DNA of 64,000 bases from Kiritimatiellia bacterium (GTDB lineage Bacteria > Verrucomicrobiota > Kiritimatiellia > PWTM01): NCBI GenBank assembly GCA_026417735.1, contig JAOACR010000009.1, positions 203,641 through 267,640 on the forward strand, written 5' to 3'. Numbering within the stretch: position 1 is the first letter of the stretch; each line of letters starts with the position of its first letter. This document shows positions 27,043 to 36,858 of the stretch, piece after piece. Position numbers and translations under genes: made by a program. The notes under the pieces are model-generated. The model saw nothing but the letters and a program-made list of their open reading frames with translations. It ran no database searches and was not told the DNA's origin.

Positions 27043-27581
27043 CCGGACGCGGCGGTCGCGGGAACGGCGGCATCGCCCCCCTCCAGCAGCTGAGCCACCT
27101 CCAGCTGCACACGCTCGAGATCGTCGAGATGCAGGGGGGGATCCACGATCGTGAAGACCTCACCAGTCCGGCGGTGCTCGTAGATGCGGCGGCGACGGCC
27201 CCCTTCCATCAGCTCCACGTCGCGCTCCACCAGCACTCGCTTGCGCTCCAGCATCACCGCGAGCACGAAAATCGCGGCCAGATGTCGTTCGTCGCGCGAC
27301 TCGATCAGACGCCGCAGCAGCGACTCCGCGGTCTCTCGCTGGATTGGCTCGGCCGTCGCCGGCGGTGAGCGCCAGACTGTTCGCCACGCGCTCACCCAAC
27401 GGTCCGACGCAGCACCCGCACAAGCGAGGCAGAGATCCGCCCGGCGGTGGCCGGCCCCGGCGTCGAACTCGAGCCGCGAGAGGATGTTCTCTCCGTCCGC
27501 GAAGCGCCGTCCGCAGACGGCGCAGGCGGCCGCGGGGGGGCGCACGTTCCAGTCGTTGTCGCGCAGTATCCAGCCGGTCAT
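27039..27581 (-). CDS. Small zinc-finger protein of unknown function
   Basis: A 180-residue protein. Two Cys pairs, CAVCGRRF (about residue 20) and LCLACAGA (about 50), form a probable treble-clef or zinc-ribbon fold. The middle and C-terminal regions are charged and helical (ESLLRRLIESRDERHLAAIFVLAVML). A basic patch GGRRRRIYEHRRTGE follows. I recall similar short zinc-finger proteins in Planctomycetes and Verrucomicrobia without an assigned role. The ATG at 27581 was chosen because the conserved sequence starts there; the ribosome site is poor. The gene overlaps the D-aminoacylase start by four bases. Confidence 0.6.
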   Translation of the reverse strand: MTGWILRDNDWNVRPPAAACAVCGRRFADGENILSRLEFDAGAGHRRADLCLACAGAASDRWVSAWRTVWRSPPATAEPIQRETAESLLRRLIESRDERHLAAIFVLAVMLERKRVLVERDVELMEGGRRRRIYEHRRTGEVFTIVDPPLHLDDLERVQLEVAQLLEGGDAAVPATAASG

Positions 27582-27768
27582 CGAATGTGAACCGCCATGC
27601 GCATCAGTGCCGGCCCAGCATGCGCGTCGGGCCGGCGGCGCGTCAAGCGCCTTTCCGCCTCTACGGTAACGCCTCCTGCTCCTCGTCGAGAACGCCGTCC
27701 CGACGTTGTCGCGGCCGCGAGCGGATGGCCACGGACCCATAGACGCGAGCGCCGCCGGATGTTAGAGT

Positions 27769-27784
27769 GCTCTGGCGGCAGAGC
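27769..27784 (+). other. Perfect stem-loop in the leader of the pseudopilin gene
   Basis: GCTCTG-GCGG-CAGAGC: a six-base perfect stem with a four-base loop, ending 16 bases before the ATG at 27801 and just ahead of the ribosome site GTGGAG. It could affect translation or RNA stability; no T-tract follows, so it is not a normal terminator. Confidence 0.35.
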
Positions 27785-27800
27785 GCGTGGAGCTGGCAGG

Positions 27801-28475
27801 ATGAAACGCAGCAGCGCGAGCGGATTTACGCTGGTGGAGATGCTGGTGGTGATTTCGATCATCGCTGTGCTGGCCGGCATGCTGCTGCCGACGCTGTCCA
27901 ACTCAATTGCGAAAGCCCGCGAAATGCACTGCGTGAACAATTGCGGTCAGCACGCAAAGGCGATGATTCAGCTCGCCGCGCAGAACAATAACCGCACGAT
28001 CCAGCCCGATGCGTCCGGCCACTGGATGGCCTCGCTCGACCTCATCCTGGGCGTCGGGCAGCGGGCGGAGGTGCGGCTGTGCCCGAACGCCGTTCGCCCG
28101 AATCCGGCGCGCGGCTCGGTGGACCGGGCCTGGACGTTCAACGGCTGGGTCGGCAGCCTCGCGGTGAACACCCACGTGGCGAACCGCACACCCGGCGCAA
28201 ACGACTACACGCTGATGTCCCAGACCGAGTCCCGGACGCCCGCGTTCACCGACGGCGCATGGTACGAAACCGGTCCGATCAGCGCCGTCTCCTGGCCGGC
28301 GAACCTGGATGGAGCCAGCAACTGGATCCTGAACCGCCACCGTAAGGGAATCGCGGTGAGTTTTTGCGACGGGCATGCGGAGCGCGTGGATCTGACGATG
28401 ATCTGGGACCTCAAGTGGCACCGCAATTTCACGCCCGCCGGCCGACTGACCCACCCAGGCCTCGGCATCAAGTAG
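27801..28475 (+). CDS. Type II/IV pseudopilin, DUF1559-like with H-X9-DG C-terminal motif
   Basis: A 224-residue protein with the type IV prepilin signal GFTLVEMLVVISIIAVLAG near the N-terminus: cleavage before Phe, Glu at +5, then a hydrophobic helix. The C-terminal part carries the H-X9-DG pattern (His in NRHRKG, then FCDGH), common in the prepilin-like proteins that PVC-group bacteria have in large numbers. Two CxxxxC-like Cys (HCVNNCG) follow the helix. These proteins are thought to be exported pseudopilins of type II-like secretion or surface structures; their individual roles are unknown. No secretion gene lies nearby. Confidence 0.85.
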   Translation: MKRSSASGFTLVEMLVVISIIAVLAGMLLPTLSNSIAKAREMHCVNNCGQHAKAMIQLAAQNNNRTIQPDASGHWMASLDLILGVGQRAEVRLCPNAVRPNPARGSVDRAWTFNGWVGSLAVNTHVANRTPGANDYTLMSQTESRTPAFTDGAWYETGPISAVSWPANLDGASNWILNRHRKGIAVSFCDGHAERVDLTMIWDLKWHRNFTPAGRLTHPGLGIK

Positions 28476-28495
28476 CGCCACTCTGCCGCGAAACG

Positions 28496-30178
28496 ATGAG
28501 ATCAACGTCCGCTTCTCTGTTCGTCCGTGTGCGCGTGCAGGGCGATGAGCCCGTCGACGTGCCCGTCGGCACGCCGGTCGGCGAGCTGTGTGCCCGACAC
28601 CGGCCGCCGGACGATCTGGACTGGCTCGGGGCCCTAGTGAACAACGAGGTCGTGACCCTTTCCTATCCGCTGGAGGTGGACAGTGACGTCACGCTGCTGA
28701 CGATGCGCGACCGGTTTGGCTGGCGCATCTATCGCAACTCGGTCGCGTTCCTGTTGGCGAAAACGGTGCGCGAGCTCTACCCCTCCGCGAAGTTCGCGGT
28801 CGAGCACTCCCTGGGTCCCGGCTTCTACTGCTCGTTCCAGGTGAACGGCACCCCTCCCTCCCCCGAGGTGATCGCCCGGTTGCGCAACCGAATGCGCGAG
28901 CTTGCCGCCATGAATCGGCCGATCGAGCGCCGCAAGATTGCGTTCGCGGAAGCCCTTCGAAGGTTCGATGCGGCCGGCCAGCAGGACAAAGCCGACCTGC
29001 TCCGCTTTCGCAATCCACCGAAGGTCGTCGTCTACGACTGCGACGGCTTCACCGACCTCGCGCACGGCGTGCTGGCCAGCCGCACGGGTGCGTTGCGGCA
29101 TTTCGATCTGATTCCTCACCCGCCAGGGTTTGTGTTGTTGTTCCCGGACCGCGACAACGCCCCGGCGCTGGCACCGTTCGAACCGCAGCCGGAGCTGTTT
29201 CGCATCTTTTCGGAACACAAGGAATGGGGACGCATTCTCGGACTGCGCACGGTGGGTGATCTGAACCGGCTGATCGCCGACCGCCAGGCGGATGAGATCA
29301 TTCGCATCGCGGAAGCGCTGCACGAGAAGACGATCGCCCGGCTCGCCGACCGCATCGCGGAACGCCGGCCGGTTCCGCGCTGGATTCTGATCGCCGGTCC
29401 CTCTTCCTCCGGCAAGACCACTTTCGCGAAACGGCTGGCGATTCAACTGCGGGTCAACGGGCTGCGGCCGGTGGCGATCTCGCTCGACAATTACTTCCGA
29501 AACCGGGAGCTGACGCCACGGGACGAATCGGGCCAGCCGGACTTCGAGCACATCGATGCGCTGGACCTCGAACTGTTCAACGAGCACACCGCGCGGCTGG
29601 AGGCGGGAGAAACCATCGAAATGCCGCTCTTCAATTTCAAGACCGGTCAACGCGAGCCCACGGGGCGAGCGCTCCGTCTTGAGCCGGACGAAATCGTGCT
29701 GCTGGAGGGCATTCACTGCCTGAACCCGCGGATCGGCGCGGCGATTCCGCGGGAACACGTGTTCCGCCTGTACGTGAGCGCGCTGACGCAGCTCAACCTC
29801 GATGAGAACAACCGGATTGCGACCACTGACAACCGTCTGTTGCGGCGTATTGTTCGCGACCATCAGTTCCGGGGCCATCCGGCGCTGAGAACGCTCGACC
29901 TGTGGCCGTCGGTGCGGCGCGGCGAAAAGCGGTGGATCTTTCCCTATCAGAACCAGGCGGAAGCCGCGTTCAACTCGGCGCTGGATTATGAGCTGGCGGT
30001 GCTGAAGCCGCTCGTGGAGCCCCTGCTGAACGAGGTGAAGCCCTATCACCCGCAGTACGCGGAGGCGCGCCGGTTGACCGCATTTCTGGCCAGTTTCCTG
30101 CCGTTGCCGTTCGGGCCGGTGCCGCCGACGTCGATCCTCCGCGAGTTCATCGGCCGCAGCGCGTTTCAGTACCGCTGA
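28496..30178 (+). CDS. Nucleoside kinase of the uridine kinase/PRK family with N-terminal TGS and SAD-like domains
   Basis: A 560-residue protein. Residues 5-65 form a TGS-like ubiquitin-fold domain (VPVGTPVGELCARHRP, ALVNNEVV). Residues about 70-220 resemble the second additional (editing-associated) domain of threonyl-tRNA synthetase (FAVEHSLGPGFYCSF). The kinase domain starts at about 300 with the P-loop AGPSSSGKTTFAKRL, followed by ISLDNYFRNRE and VLLEGIHCLNPR. The same architecture occurs in Thermotoga TM0751, annotated as a uridine kinase-related protein. It should phosphorylate a nucleoside with a nucleotide triphosphate; the substrate is not certain. Confidence 0.85.
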   Translation: MRSTSASLFVRVRVQGDEPVDVPVGTPVGELCARHRPPDDLDWLGALVNNEVVTLSYPLEVDSDVTLLTMRDRFGWRIYRNSVAFLLAKTVRELYPSAKFAVEHSLGPGFYCSFQVNGTPPSPEVIARLRNRMRELAAMNRPIERRKIAFAEALRRFDAAGQQDKADLLRFRNPPKVVVYDCDGFTDLAHGVLASRTGALRHFDLIPHPPGFVLLFPDRDNAPALAPFEPQPELFRIFSEHKEWGRILGLRTVGDLNRLIADRQADEIIRIAEALHEKTIARLADRIAERRPVPRWILIAGPSSSGKTTFAKRLAIQLRVNGLRPVAISLDNYFRNRELTPRDESGQPDFEHIDALDLELFNEHTARLEAGETIEMPLFNFKTGQREPTGRALRLEPDEIVLLEGIHCLNPRIGAAIPREHVFRLYVSALTQLNLDENNRIATTDNRLLRRIVRDHQFRGHPALRTLDLWPSVRRGEKRWIFPYQNQAEAAFNSALDYELAVLKPLVEPLLNEVKPYHPQYAEARRLTAFLASFLPLPFGPVPPTSILREFIGRSAFQYR

Positions 30179-30281
30179 TGCGGGCCGGCCACGTTGCGCT
30201 TGCTCGCCCCCGCCTCCCGCGTACTCTGGTCGCTGGGGTGTGCGAGCGGCACATCGCCAAACCGGGAAAGGAGCTTCCGCG

Positions 30282-32768
30282 GTGAGGCCGCGGCCGAGGA
30301 TGGGGTGGAGGGGGCGGTGGACGGCGGTTGGCGCTGTGCTGCTGCTCCGCACGCGCGCTGCCGCGCCCCAGGACGATTACCGACAGCCCCCGCCAGAACC
30401 CTCGTCCATCGTCGAACGTGAGGTGCGGCCGCCAACCCGCCCCCTCCTTGCCCGCTCGGGTGACCCGCCGGCGATTCGCGACGCGATTCGTCTCACCGAG
30501 AACGGCAACGTGGCCGGCGCGATCGCGAAGCTGGAGGAGGAACTGCGGGCAACGCCCGAGCAGCTGCGGTTGTGGGAGGTGCTCGGGCTGCTGTACTGGC
30601 GCACCGGCGAACCCCAGCGCGCGGAAACTCTCTGGAAAACATGCCGCAGCGTCGCCAGCCATCGCCCCGAACCCAACAAGTGGCTCGCCGAGCTGGCCAT
30701 CGCGATGGGGCGTCTTGCGGAGGCCGTCACTCATTACGACCGCGCGCTGCAGGTGGCGCCGGCTGATCTCGACGCGCGGTTTCAGCGCATCCGACTGCGC
30801 CGCTGGTTGGGCTGGGTGGAGGAAGCGCTCGCGGAAATCCGCGAGCTGTGCGAGCGTTACCCCGACCGCGCCGACTTCCGCCGCGAGATGGCCGCCGCGC
30901 TGTTTGCGCACCGCGACTACGCCGAGGCCGCCCGACTCTGGGCGCAGGTGCGCCAGGAGCGACCGAACGATCCGGATACGTGGATTCGTGAAGTTTGCGC
31001 CCGCATCCACGACACGGGCGACGAGTCCGCGATTGCGGAGGCTCGCGCGTTCCTGCAGGAACACCCGGATCACCTGCTGGCCACGCGCACGCTCGCGCTG
31101 GCCGCACGCCGTCGCGGCGATCTGGAGGAGGCGCTCCGTCATACCCGCCGGTTGGCGGAGATCGAAACGACACCGTACGCACGGCGGCGCTGCGCACTGC
31201 GATGCGCGGAGTATCTCTCGACGCTCGCCGCACGTGATCACAGGCCCTCACGGTACGACCAAGCGATTGCGATCCTCAACGATGCGCTCGCACGGGACGG
31301 CCCCGATCCGGACGTCGAACTGCTGATCGCAGAGACGCTCATCGAGGCGGCCCGCTATGCGGAGGCCAGCGAGGTCGCTCGACGGGTGCTGGACAAGTTC
31401 AACCCCCGGAACCTGCGAGCGCTTCGCGTGCTGTTCGAGGCCCATCTCGGCCTCGCCCAATTCGATGAGGCAAGACAATGGTGGGAACGGATCGTCGCCT
31501 TCAATCCTCGCGACCCCTACCTCGCCTACTATGAAGCGCGCCTTCACCTCGCCGCGGAGCGTCACGCGGACGCGATCACCGCGCTCGAACGGCTCGAGGA
31601 GGCGGGCCGCCGGGGTGCGGTCGCCGTGCTCCTCTACCACGGCGCTGGAGAAAGCGAATGGAGCGAAGTGCCCTCGGTGTCACAGATCACCGCACACGTC
31701 GAGGCGCTGCGCGCGGCGGGCTATCGCTTTGTCGCCGCGCATGAGATCCCCGGGCTCCTCGAGAGCGGGGGTGCCGCGTTTGTCGGCGGCCGCACACCCC
31801 GTCTGGCCTGCATCACCTGGGACGACGCGCGACGCGATGCGATTCGGCATGGCACGCCACTCTCGGCCCGGCTGGATGTCCCCATGACGATGCACGTACC
31901 CGTCGGCTTCGTGAAGGAACGTCACCCCTTTATCGCCAGTTGGCCGGCGCTGGAGCAAGCCGGGCGCGAAGGGCGCTGGCACTTTGGCAGTCACGCGCTC
32001 GACGCTCATCGCCCCGCAATCGTGAATGCGGAGGGCCAGCTGGGTCCCCCGCTTGCCAATCGTCTCTGGCTGCCGTCCCACCAGCGGCTCGAATCGGTCA
32101 CGGAATTCCGCCAGCGTCTCGTTCGCGAATACCGCGAGAGTCATCAGGCACTGATCGAACATTTCCGCCGGCCGGAGGACGCCGCGGTGATCGCCTATCC
32201 CTTTGGCGACATCGGACAGCTCGGCCGCAGCAACATGGAAGAGGCGTCCGCACTGAACCTCGAGATCGCGGCCCTGTACTATCGGGTCGGCTTCATTCAG
32301 ACCGCGTTCGGCCACGCCGTCGCCGGTGACCATCCCCTTCTCTACCAGCGCACCGAACCGGACTTCGGCGAGACGGGTTCCAATCTGGTGGTACGGTTGC
32401 TCACCCACCATCCCCACATGCTGGGCCGTGCGATGAAGGCGGAGGCGGCTGCGATGGCGGGACGCATGTACCTGGCACGAGACACGCTGCTGGACCTCGG
32501 GCGGGATGGCTACCCGCCCGAGCGATGGTTCGAGCTGCGGGGGCGGCTGGAACGTTACCTCGGCCATTCGCTGATCGGATGGTTGCCGGCTACGCCTCCC
32601 CCGCCCGCCCCCGTCAAGGAACCTCTGCGCCCCCCCCCGCCCTCACCCGCAAAGCCGCGCTCGTCGGAGGCGGGTCCGCTCCCCCCGACGCCACCCCTGC
32701 CGCGGCCGGCGGAAGAGGAAGGGACTGCGCCGGACAACCTCCGCTCCGAGGTGGAGCGGCTCCGTTGA
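30282..32768 (+). CDS. Exported TPR protein fused to a PgaB-like polysaccharide deacetylase domain
   Basis: An 828-residue protein starting at GTG with AAAGGAG eight bases upstream, then a signal-like segment (WTAVGAVLLLRTRAAA). Residues about 60-440 are tandem TPRs (VAGAIAKLEEELRATPEQL, AVTHYDRALQVAPADLDAR). From about 450 a NodB-type fold follows: AVLLYHGAGE, ACITWDDARRDA with the Asp-Asp pair, HFGSHALDAHR with two His as in PgaB, and IAYPFGDIGQ. This would remove N-acetyl groups from an extracellular hexosamine polymer. The Pro-rich tail (about 770-828) is low complexity. TPR plus deacetylase recalls PgaA and PgaB in one chain. The next gene overlaps by one base. Confidence 0.8.
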   Translation: MRPRPRMGWRGRWTAVGAVLLLRTRAAAPQDDYRQPPPEPSSIVEREVRPPTRPLLARSGDPPAIRDAIRLTENGNVAGAIAKLEEELRATPEQLRLWEVLGLLYWRTGEPQRAETLWKTCRSVASHRPEPNKWLAELAIAMGRLAEAVTHYDRALQVAPADLDARFQRIRLRRWLGWVEEALAEIRELCERYPDRADFRREMAAALFAHRDYAEAARLWAQVRQERPNDPDTWIREVCARIHDTGDESAIAEARAFLQEHPDHLLATRTLALAARRRGDLEEALRHTRRLAEIETTPYARRRCALRCAEYLSTLAARDHRPSRYDQAIAILNDALARDGPDPDVELLIAETLIEAARYAEASEVARRVLDKFNPRNLRALRVLFEAHLGLAQFDEARQWWERIVAFNPRDPYLAYYEARLHLAAERHADAITALERLEEAGRRGAVAVLLYHGAGESEWSEVPSVSQITAHVEALRAAGYRFVAAHEIPGLLESGGAAFVGGRTPRLACITWDDARRDAIRHGTPLSARLDVPMTMHVPVGFVKERHPFIASWPALEQAGREGRWHFGSHALDAHRPAIVNAEGQLGPPLANRLWLPSHQRLESVTEFRQRLVREYRESHQALIEHFRRPEDAAVIAYPFGDIGQLGRSNMEEASALNLEIAALYYRVGFIQTAFGHAVAGDHPLLYQRTEPDFGETGSNLVVRLLTHHPHMLGRAMKAEAAAMAGRMYLARDTLLDLGRDGYPPERWFELRGRLERYLGHSLIGWLPATPPPPAPVKEPLRPPPPSPAKPRSSEAGPLPPTPPLPRPAEEEGTAPDNLRSEVERLR

Positions 32769-33271
32769 TGTCGCTGCCTGCGCCCAGTACCGGCGATGTT
32801 CTGCTGCGCCACACGCGACGTCGGCGGCGCCGCATGCGCCCGCTGCCGGCGGTTCTGGCCGCCACGTTCGCGAACGGCGCGCTCGCCGCCTCCGCCATCC
32901 ATCACGGATCGCAGCTCTTCTTAGGCACGCTTCGGATCCGGCCGCTCGCACAAACGCTGTTGCTGCTCTGGACGGTTGTGGTGAACCTCCTGGCGCTGGG
33001 CAGCGCACCGGTGCGCCATGGAGCCGTCCGGCTCAACACACTCACGATCCTGTTCGAACTGATGGAACTGGGCCGGATCTCGCGCATGATCGACGCCACG
33101 CCGGCCATTCGCGCCGAGTGGCCGCTTCTGCTCGCGCCACCGCTGGTTGCCATGCTTGGAGCGGCGCTCAGTTCCATCGTCATTCCTCGGCTGCCCGAAC
33201 CCTCCGTGCGCGCACGGTCAGCGCCGGTCCGCCGAAGGGCATCGCACAGCGTCACTCCGCGCCGGCCGTGA
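32768..33271 (+). CDS. Membrane protein of unknown function downstream of the TPR-deacetylase
   Basis: A 167-residue protein. The N-terminus is Arg-rich (RHTRRRRRRMR). Three hydrophobic segments follow (LAATFANGALAASAI, LLLLWTVVVNLLALG, LLLAPPLVAMLGAAL) and the C-terminal tail is basic. The ATG overlaps the stop of the deacetylase gene (TGATG), so the two are coupled. A role in membrane placement of the deacetylase or in polymer export is possible, but no family is recognised. Its 3' end overlaps the convergent radical SAM gene by 20 bases. Confidence 0.6.
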   Translation: MSLPAPSTGDVLLRHTRRRRRRMRPLPAVLAATFANGALAASAIHHGSQLFLGTLRIRPLAQTLLLLWTVVVNLLALGSAPVRHGAVRLNTLTILFELMELGRISRMIDATPAIRAEWPLLLAPPLVAMLGAALSSIVIPRLPEPSVRARSAPVRRRASHSVTPRRP

Positions 33272-34733
33272 TGTCGGCGAAGCGCCGGGCGGGAAACTGG
33301 CCGCCGCGCTCCGCGTAGTCCTGCGCCAGTCGGCACAACACCACATCCCTCGCGAGGCGCGCACCGCCGGTGAGGTGTTCGATCAGCATCCGGGCAAGAT
33401 CGTCGCGGGGAATACCGTGGCAGCGGCCAAACCGCCGATGCAACCGTTCGGAGAATTCGAAAAACTCGCGAAACGGCGACGCTCCCCCCTCCCACAGCAG
33501 CGGCAGCGTCCGCCGGAAGCGTCCACGGTTGTAGCAGAGCTCCCAGAAGCGCGCGAACCTACGCATCGCCATCAGATGCGGCGCCGGCCAGCTCGGCGTC
33601 TCAATCACGGTGTATGGGGGGGTGGTCTCAAAGCGCATCGCATGAAACGCCGGATCCCGCGCGAGCGGCGTTCCTCGCAGCCGCTTCAGCAAGTTGATCT
33701 GCAGCTCGTCCGGTCCCAGCGCCACGAGACGGTCGAAACTCTCCGCGAACGATTGGGGTGTTTCGCCCGGCAATCCCACGATCAGGTCCGCATGCACCAC
33801 CGCCCCCGTGTGATGCATCGCCGCCACCGCTTCCCCCAGCCGCTCTGCCGGTTGCCGGCCGACACCGCGCGCGACGGCCGCCGTCAACGTCTGAACTCCC
33901 ACTTCGACCCGCAGCGCGCCTCGGCGAAACGATGCCATCGCGGCATACAGCTCGGGCCCCGGCGGCTCCGGGGTCATTTCCACCTGCACCGACCCGTCTG
34001 CCGGTAGTGCGCTCGCCAACCGTCGCAGGAGCCGCGCCGCGCGCTGCTCATCAGCGTTGAAGGTCCGGTCCACGATCTTCAGTCGCCGCGCTCCCCGCCG
34101 CAGCAGTTTCTCCCATGCCCGTTCCACGGCCTCCATCGGTCGCCACCGAACGCCCGGCGCAGTCGAGGACAGACAGTAGGCGCACGCGTGGGGACACCCC
34201 CGGCTGCTTTCCAGATAGACGATGCGATGCGTCAGATCGTCGGGGGTATATTCGGGTTCCGGCCCCTCGAGGCGCGCGAGGTCCGGAAGCGGGGCACGCA
34301 CAAGGTGGGGCACGGGCGAGCCGCCCAGCAACGCGGCGCACACCTCCGGCAAGATGTCCTCCCCCTCGCCCGCGACGATGCAGTCCGACAGCGCGCTGAG
34401 GGGGGGAGGTAGCTCGTCGTGGCTGACCTCCGGACCGCCGAGCACCACGCGCGCCGTCGGGCACTTCTCGCGGAACCGTTGCAGAACGTCCGCTGCCCCC
34501 CCGGCGTTCCAGATGAAAACTCCAAAGGCCAGCACCGCGGGCGCGCGCGCCACCAGCGCCGCGGCGACCGCCTCGGGCGAAGCCCGTCCGTCGAACTCGA
34601 CAATCTCCGCGGCATCCCGCCAACGGCCGAGGTTCGCCCGCAAACACCGCAGCGCCAGCGAGGTATGGGCGTACCCCGCGTTGATCGTGGCCAGAACAAT
34701 CGACGCGCTCACGGCCCGCGATTCCGCGCGCAT
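33252..34733 (-). CDS. B12-binding-domain radical SAM protein, DUF4080 type
   Basis: A 493-residue protein. The N-terminal Rossmann-like cobalamin-binding domain (about 10-140) includes VVLGGPEVSHDE. The radical SAM cluster motif is CPHACAYC in ESSRGCPHACAYCL. The C-terminal region (about 380-493) ends in RDVVLCRLAQDYAERGGQ, the pattern of DUF4080 proteins. The substrate is unknown. The start is uncertain: ATG 34733 begins the conserved N-terminus (SIVLATINAGYAHTSLAL), while a TTG at 34760 lies inside the groEL terminator hairpin and is unlikely. The GTG at 34712 is also possible. Confidence 0.8.
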   Translation of the reverse strand: MRAESRAVSASIVLATINAGYAHTSLALRCLRANLGRWRDAAEIVEFDGRASPEAVAAALVARAPAVLAFGVFIWNAGGAADVLQRFREKCPTARVVLGGPEVSHDELPPPLSALSDCIVAGEGEDILPEVCAALLGGSPVPHLVRAPLPDLARLEGPEPEYTPDDLTHRIVYLESSRGCPHACAYCLSSTAPGVRWRPMEAVERAWEKLLRRGARRLKIVDRTFNADEQRAARLLRRLASALPADGSVQVEMTPEPPGPELYAAMASFRRGALRVEVGVQTLTAAVARGVGRQPAERLGEAVAAMHHTGAVVHADLIVGLPGETPQSFAESFDRLVALGPDELQINLLKRLRGTPLARDPAFHAMRFETTPPYTVIETPSWPAPHLMAMRRFARFWELCYNRGRFRRTLPLLWEGGASPFREFFEFSERLHRRFGRCHGIPRDDLARMLIEHLTGGARLARDVVLCRLAQDYAERGGQFPARRFADITAGAE

Positions 34734-34761
34734 CTTCGCGCCAGTCCAGCACGGAAACAAG

Positions 34762-34787
34762 AACGGGCGCCCCTGCGGGCGCCCGTT
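34762..34787 (-). terminator. Rho-independent terminator after groEL
   Basis: A perfect 11-base-pair stem, AACGGGCGCCC and GGGCGCCCGTT, with a four-base loop. On the minus strand it is followed by CTTGTTTCC. It lies 25 bases after the groEL stop and ends the chaperone transcript before the radical SAM gene. Confidence 0.8.
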
Positions 34788-34812
34788 GCATGTTCTCGAA
34801 CTCTGCCGCGGC

Positions 34813-36441
<1,629 letters not shown>

Positions 36442-36468
36442 TTATTCGGTTGAGGACGTGCCGGAGCC

Positions 36469-36759
36469 TCAGTCCTTCACGATCCCGAGGATGTCCTCCT
36501 CGCGGATGATCTGGTACTCCTTGTCGTCCAGTTTCACTTCGGTGCCGCCGTACTTCGGCATCAGCACCTTGTCGCCGACCTTGACATTGAAGGGGATCTT
36601 GTTGCCCTTCTCGTCAATCTTGCCGGTACCGATCGCAATAACTTTACCGGTGGTCGGCTTCTCCTTGGCGGTGTCCGGGATGATGATCCCACCCTTCTTC
36701 TGCTCCGCCTCCTCGATCGGTTCCACCAGAACCCGATCCGCCAGCGGTTGAATCTTCAT
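36469..36759 (-). CDS. groES: 10 kDa co-chaperonin GroES
   Basis: A 96-residue protein with the usual pattern: [20 protein letters not shown], the mobile loop [18 protein letters not shown], and [18 protein letters not shown]. It caps the GroEL ring. GGAG lies 11 bases before the ATG. No CIRCE element (TTAGCACTC inverted repeat) is found in the 90 bases between it and dnaK. Confidence 0.97.
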   Translation of the reverse strand: MKIQPLADRVLVEPIEEAEQKKGGIIIPDTAKEKPTTGKVIAIGTGKIDEKGNKIPFNVKVGDKVLMPKYGGTEVKLDDKEYQIIREEDILGIVKD

Positions 36760-36841
36760 GCGACGTCACTCTCCTTCTTTCGGGGTCTCCCTTGCACGAC
36801 GGCGCACGGGCCCGGACCCCTTCTGACCCGCCGCCTGCAGA

Positions 36842-36858
36842 AAGCCGTGCTACGGCTT
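36842..36858 (-). terminator. Small hairpin at the end of dnaK (weak terminator or attenuator)
   Basis: A seven-base perfect stem, AAGCCGT and ACGGCTT, with a three-base loop. The dnaK stop codon TAG lies in the loop. Only TTTCT follows on the minus strand, so read-through into groES is likely. Confidence 0.4.

Noticed and set aside
34734-34760. A TTG start for the B12-radical SAM gene at 34760
   Set aside because: It would sit against the groEL terminator hairpin, has no ribosome site, and the extra residues (LFPCWTGAK) are not family-like.
36760-36850. CIRCE element before groES
   Set aside because: I looked for TTAGCACTC-N9-GAGTGCTAA on both strands here and before dnaK and found nothing close.
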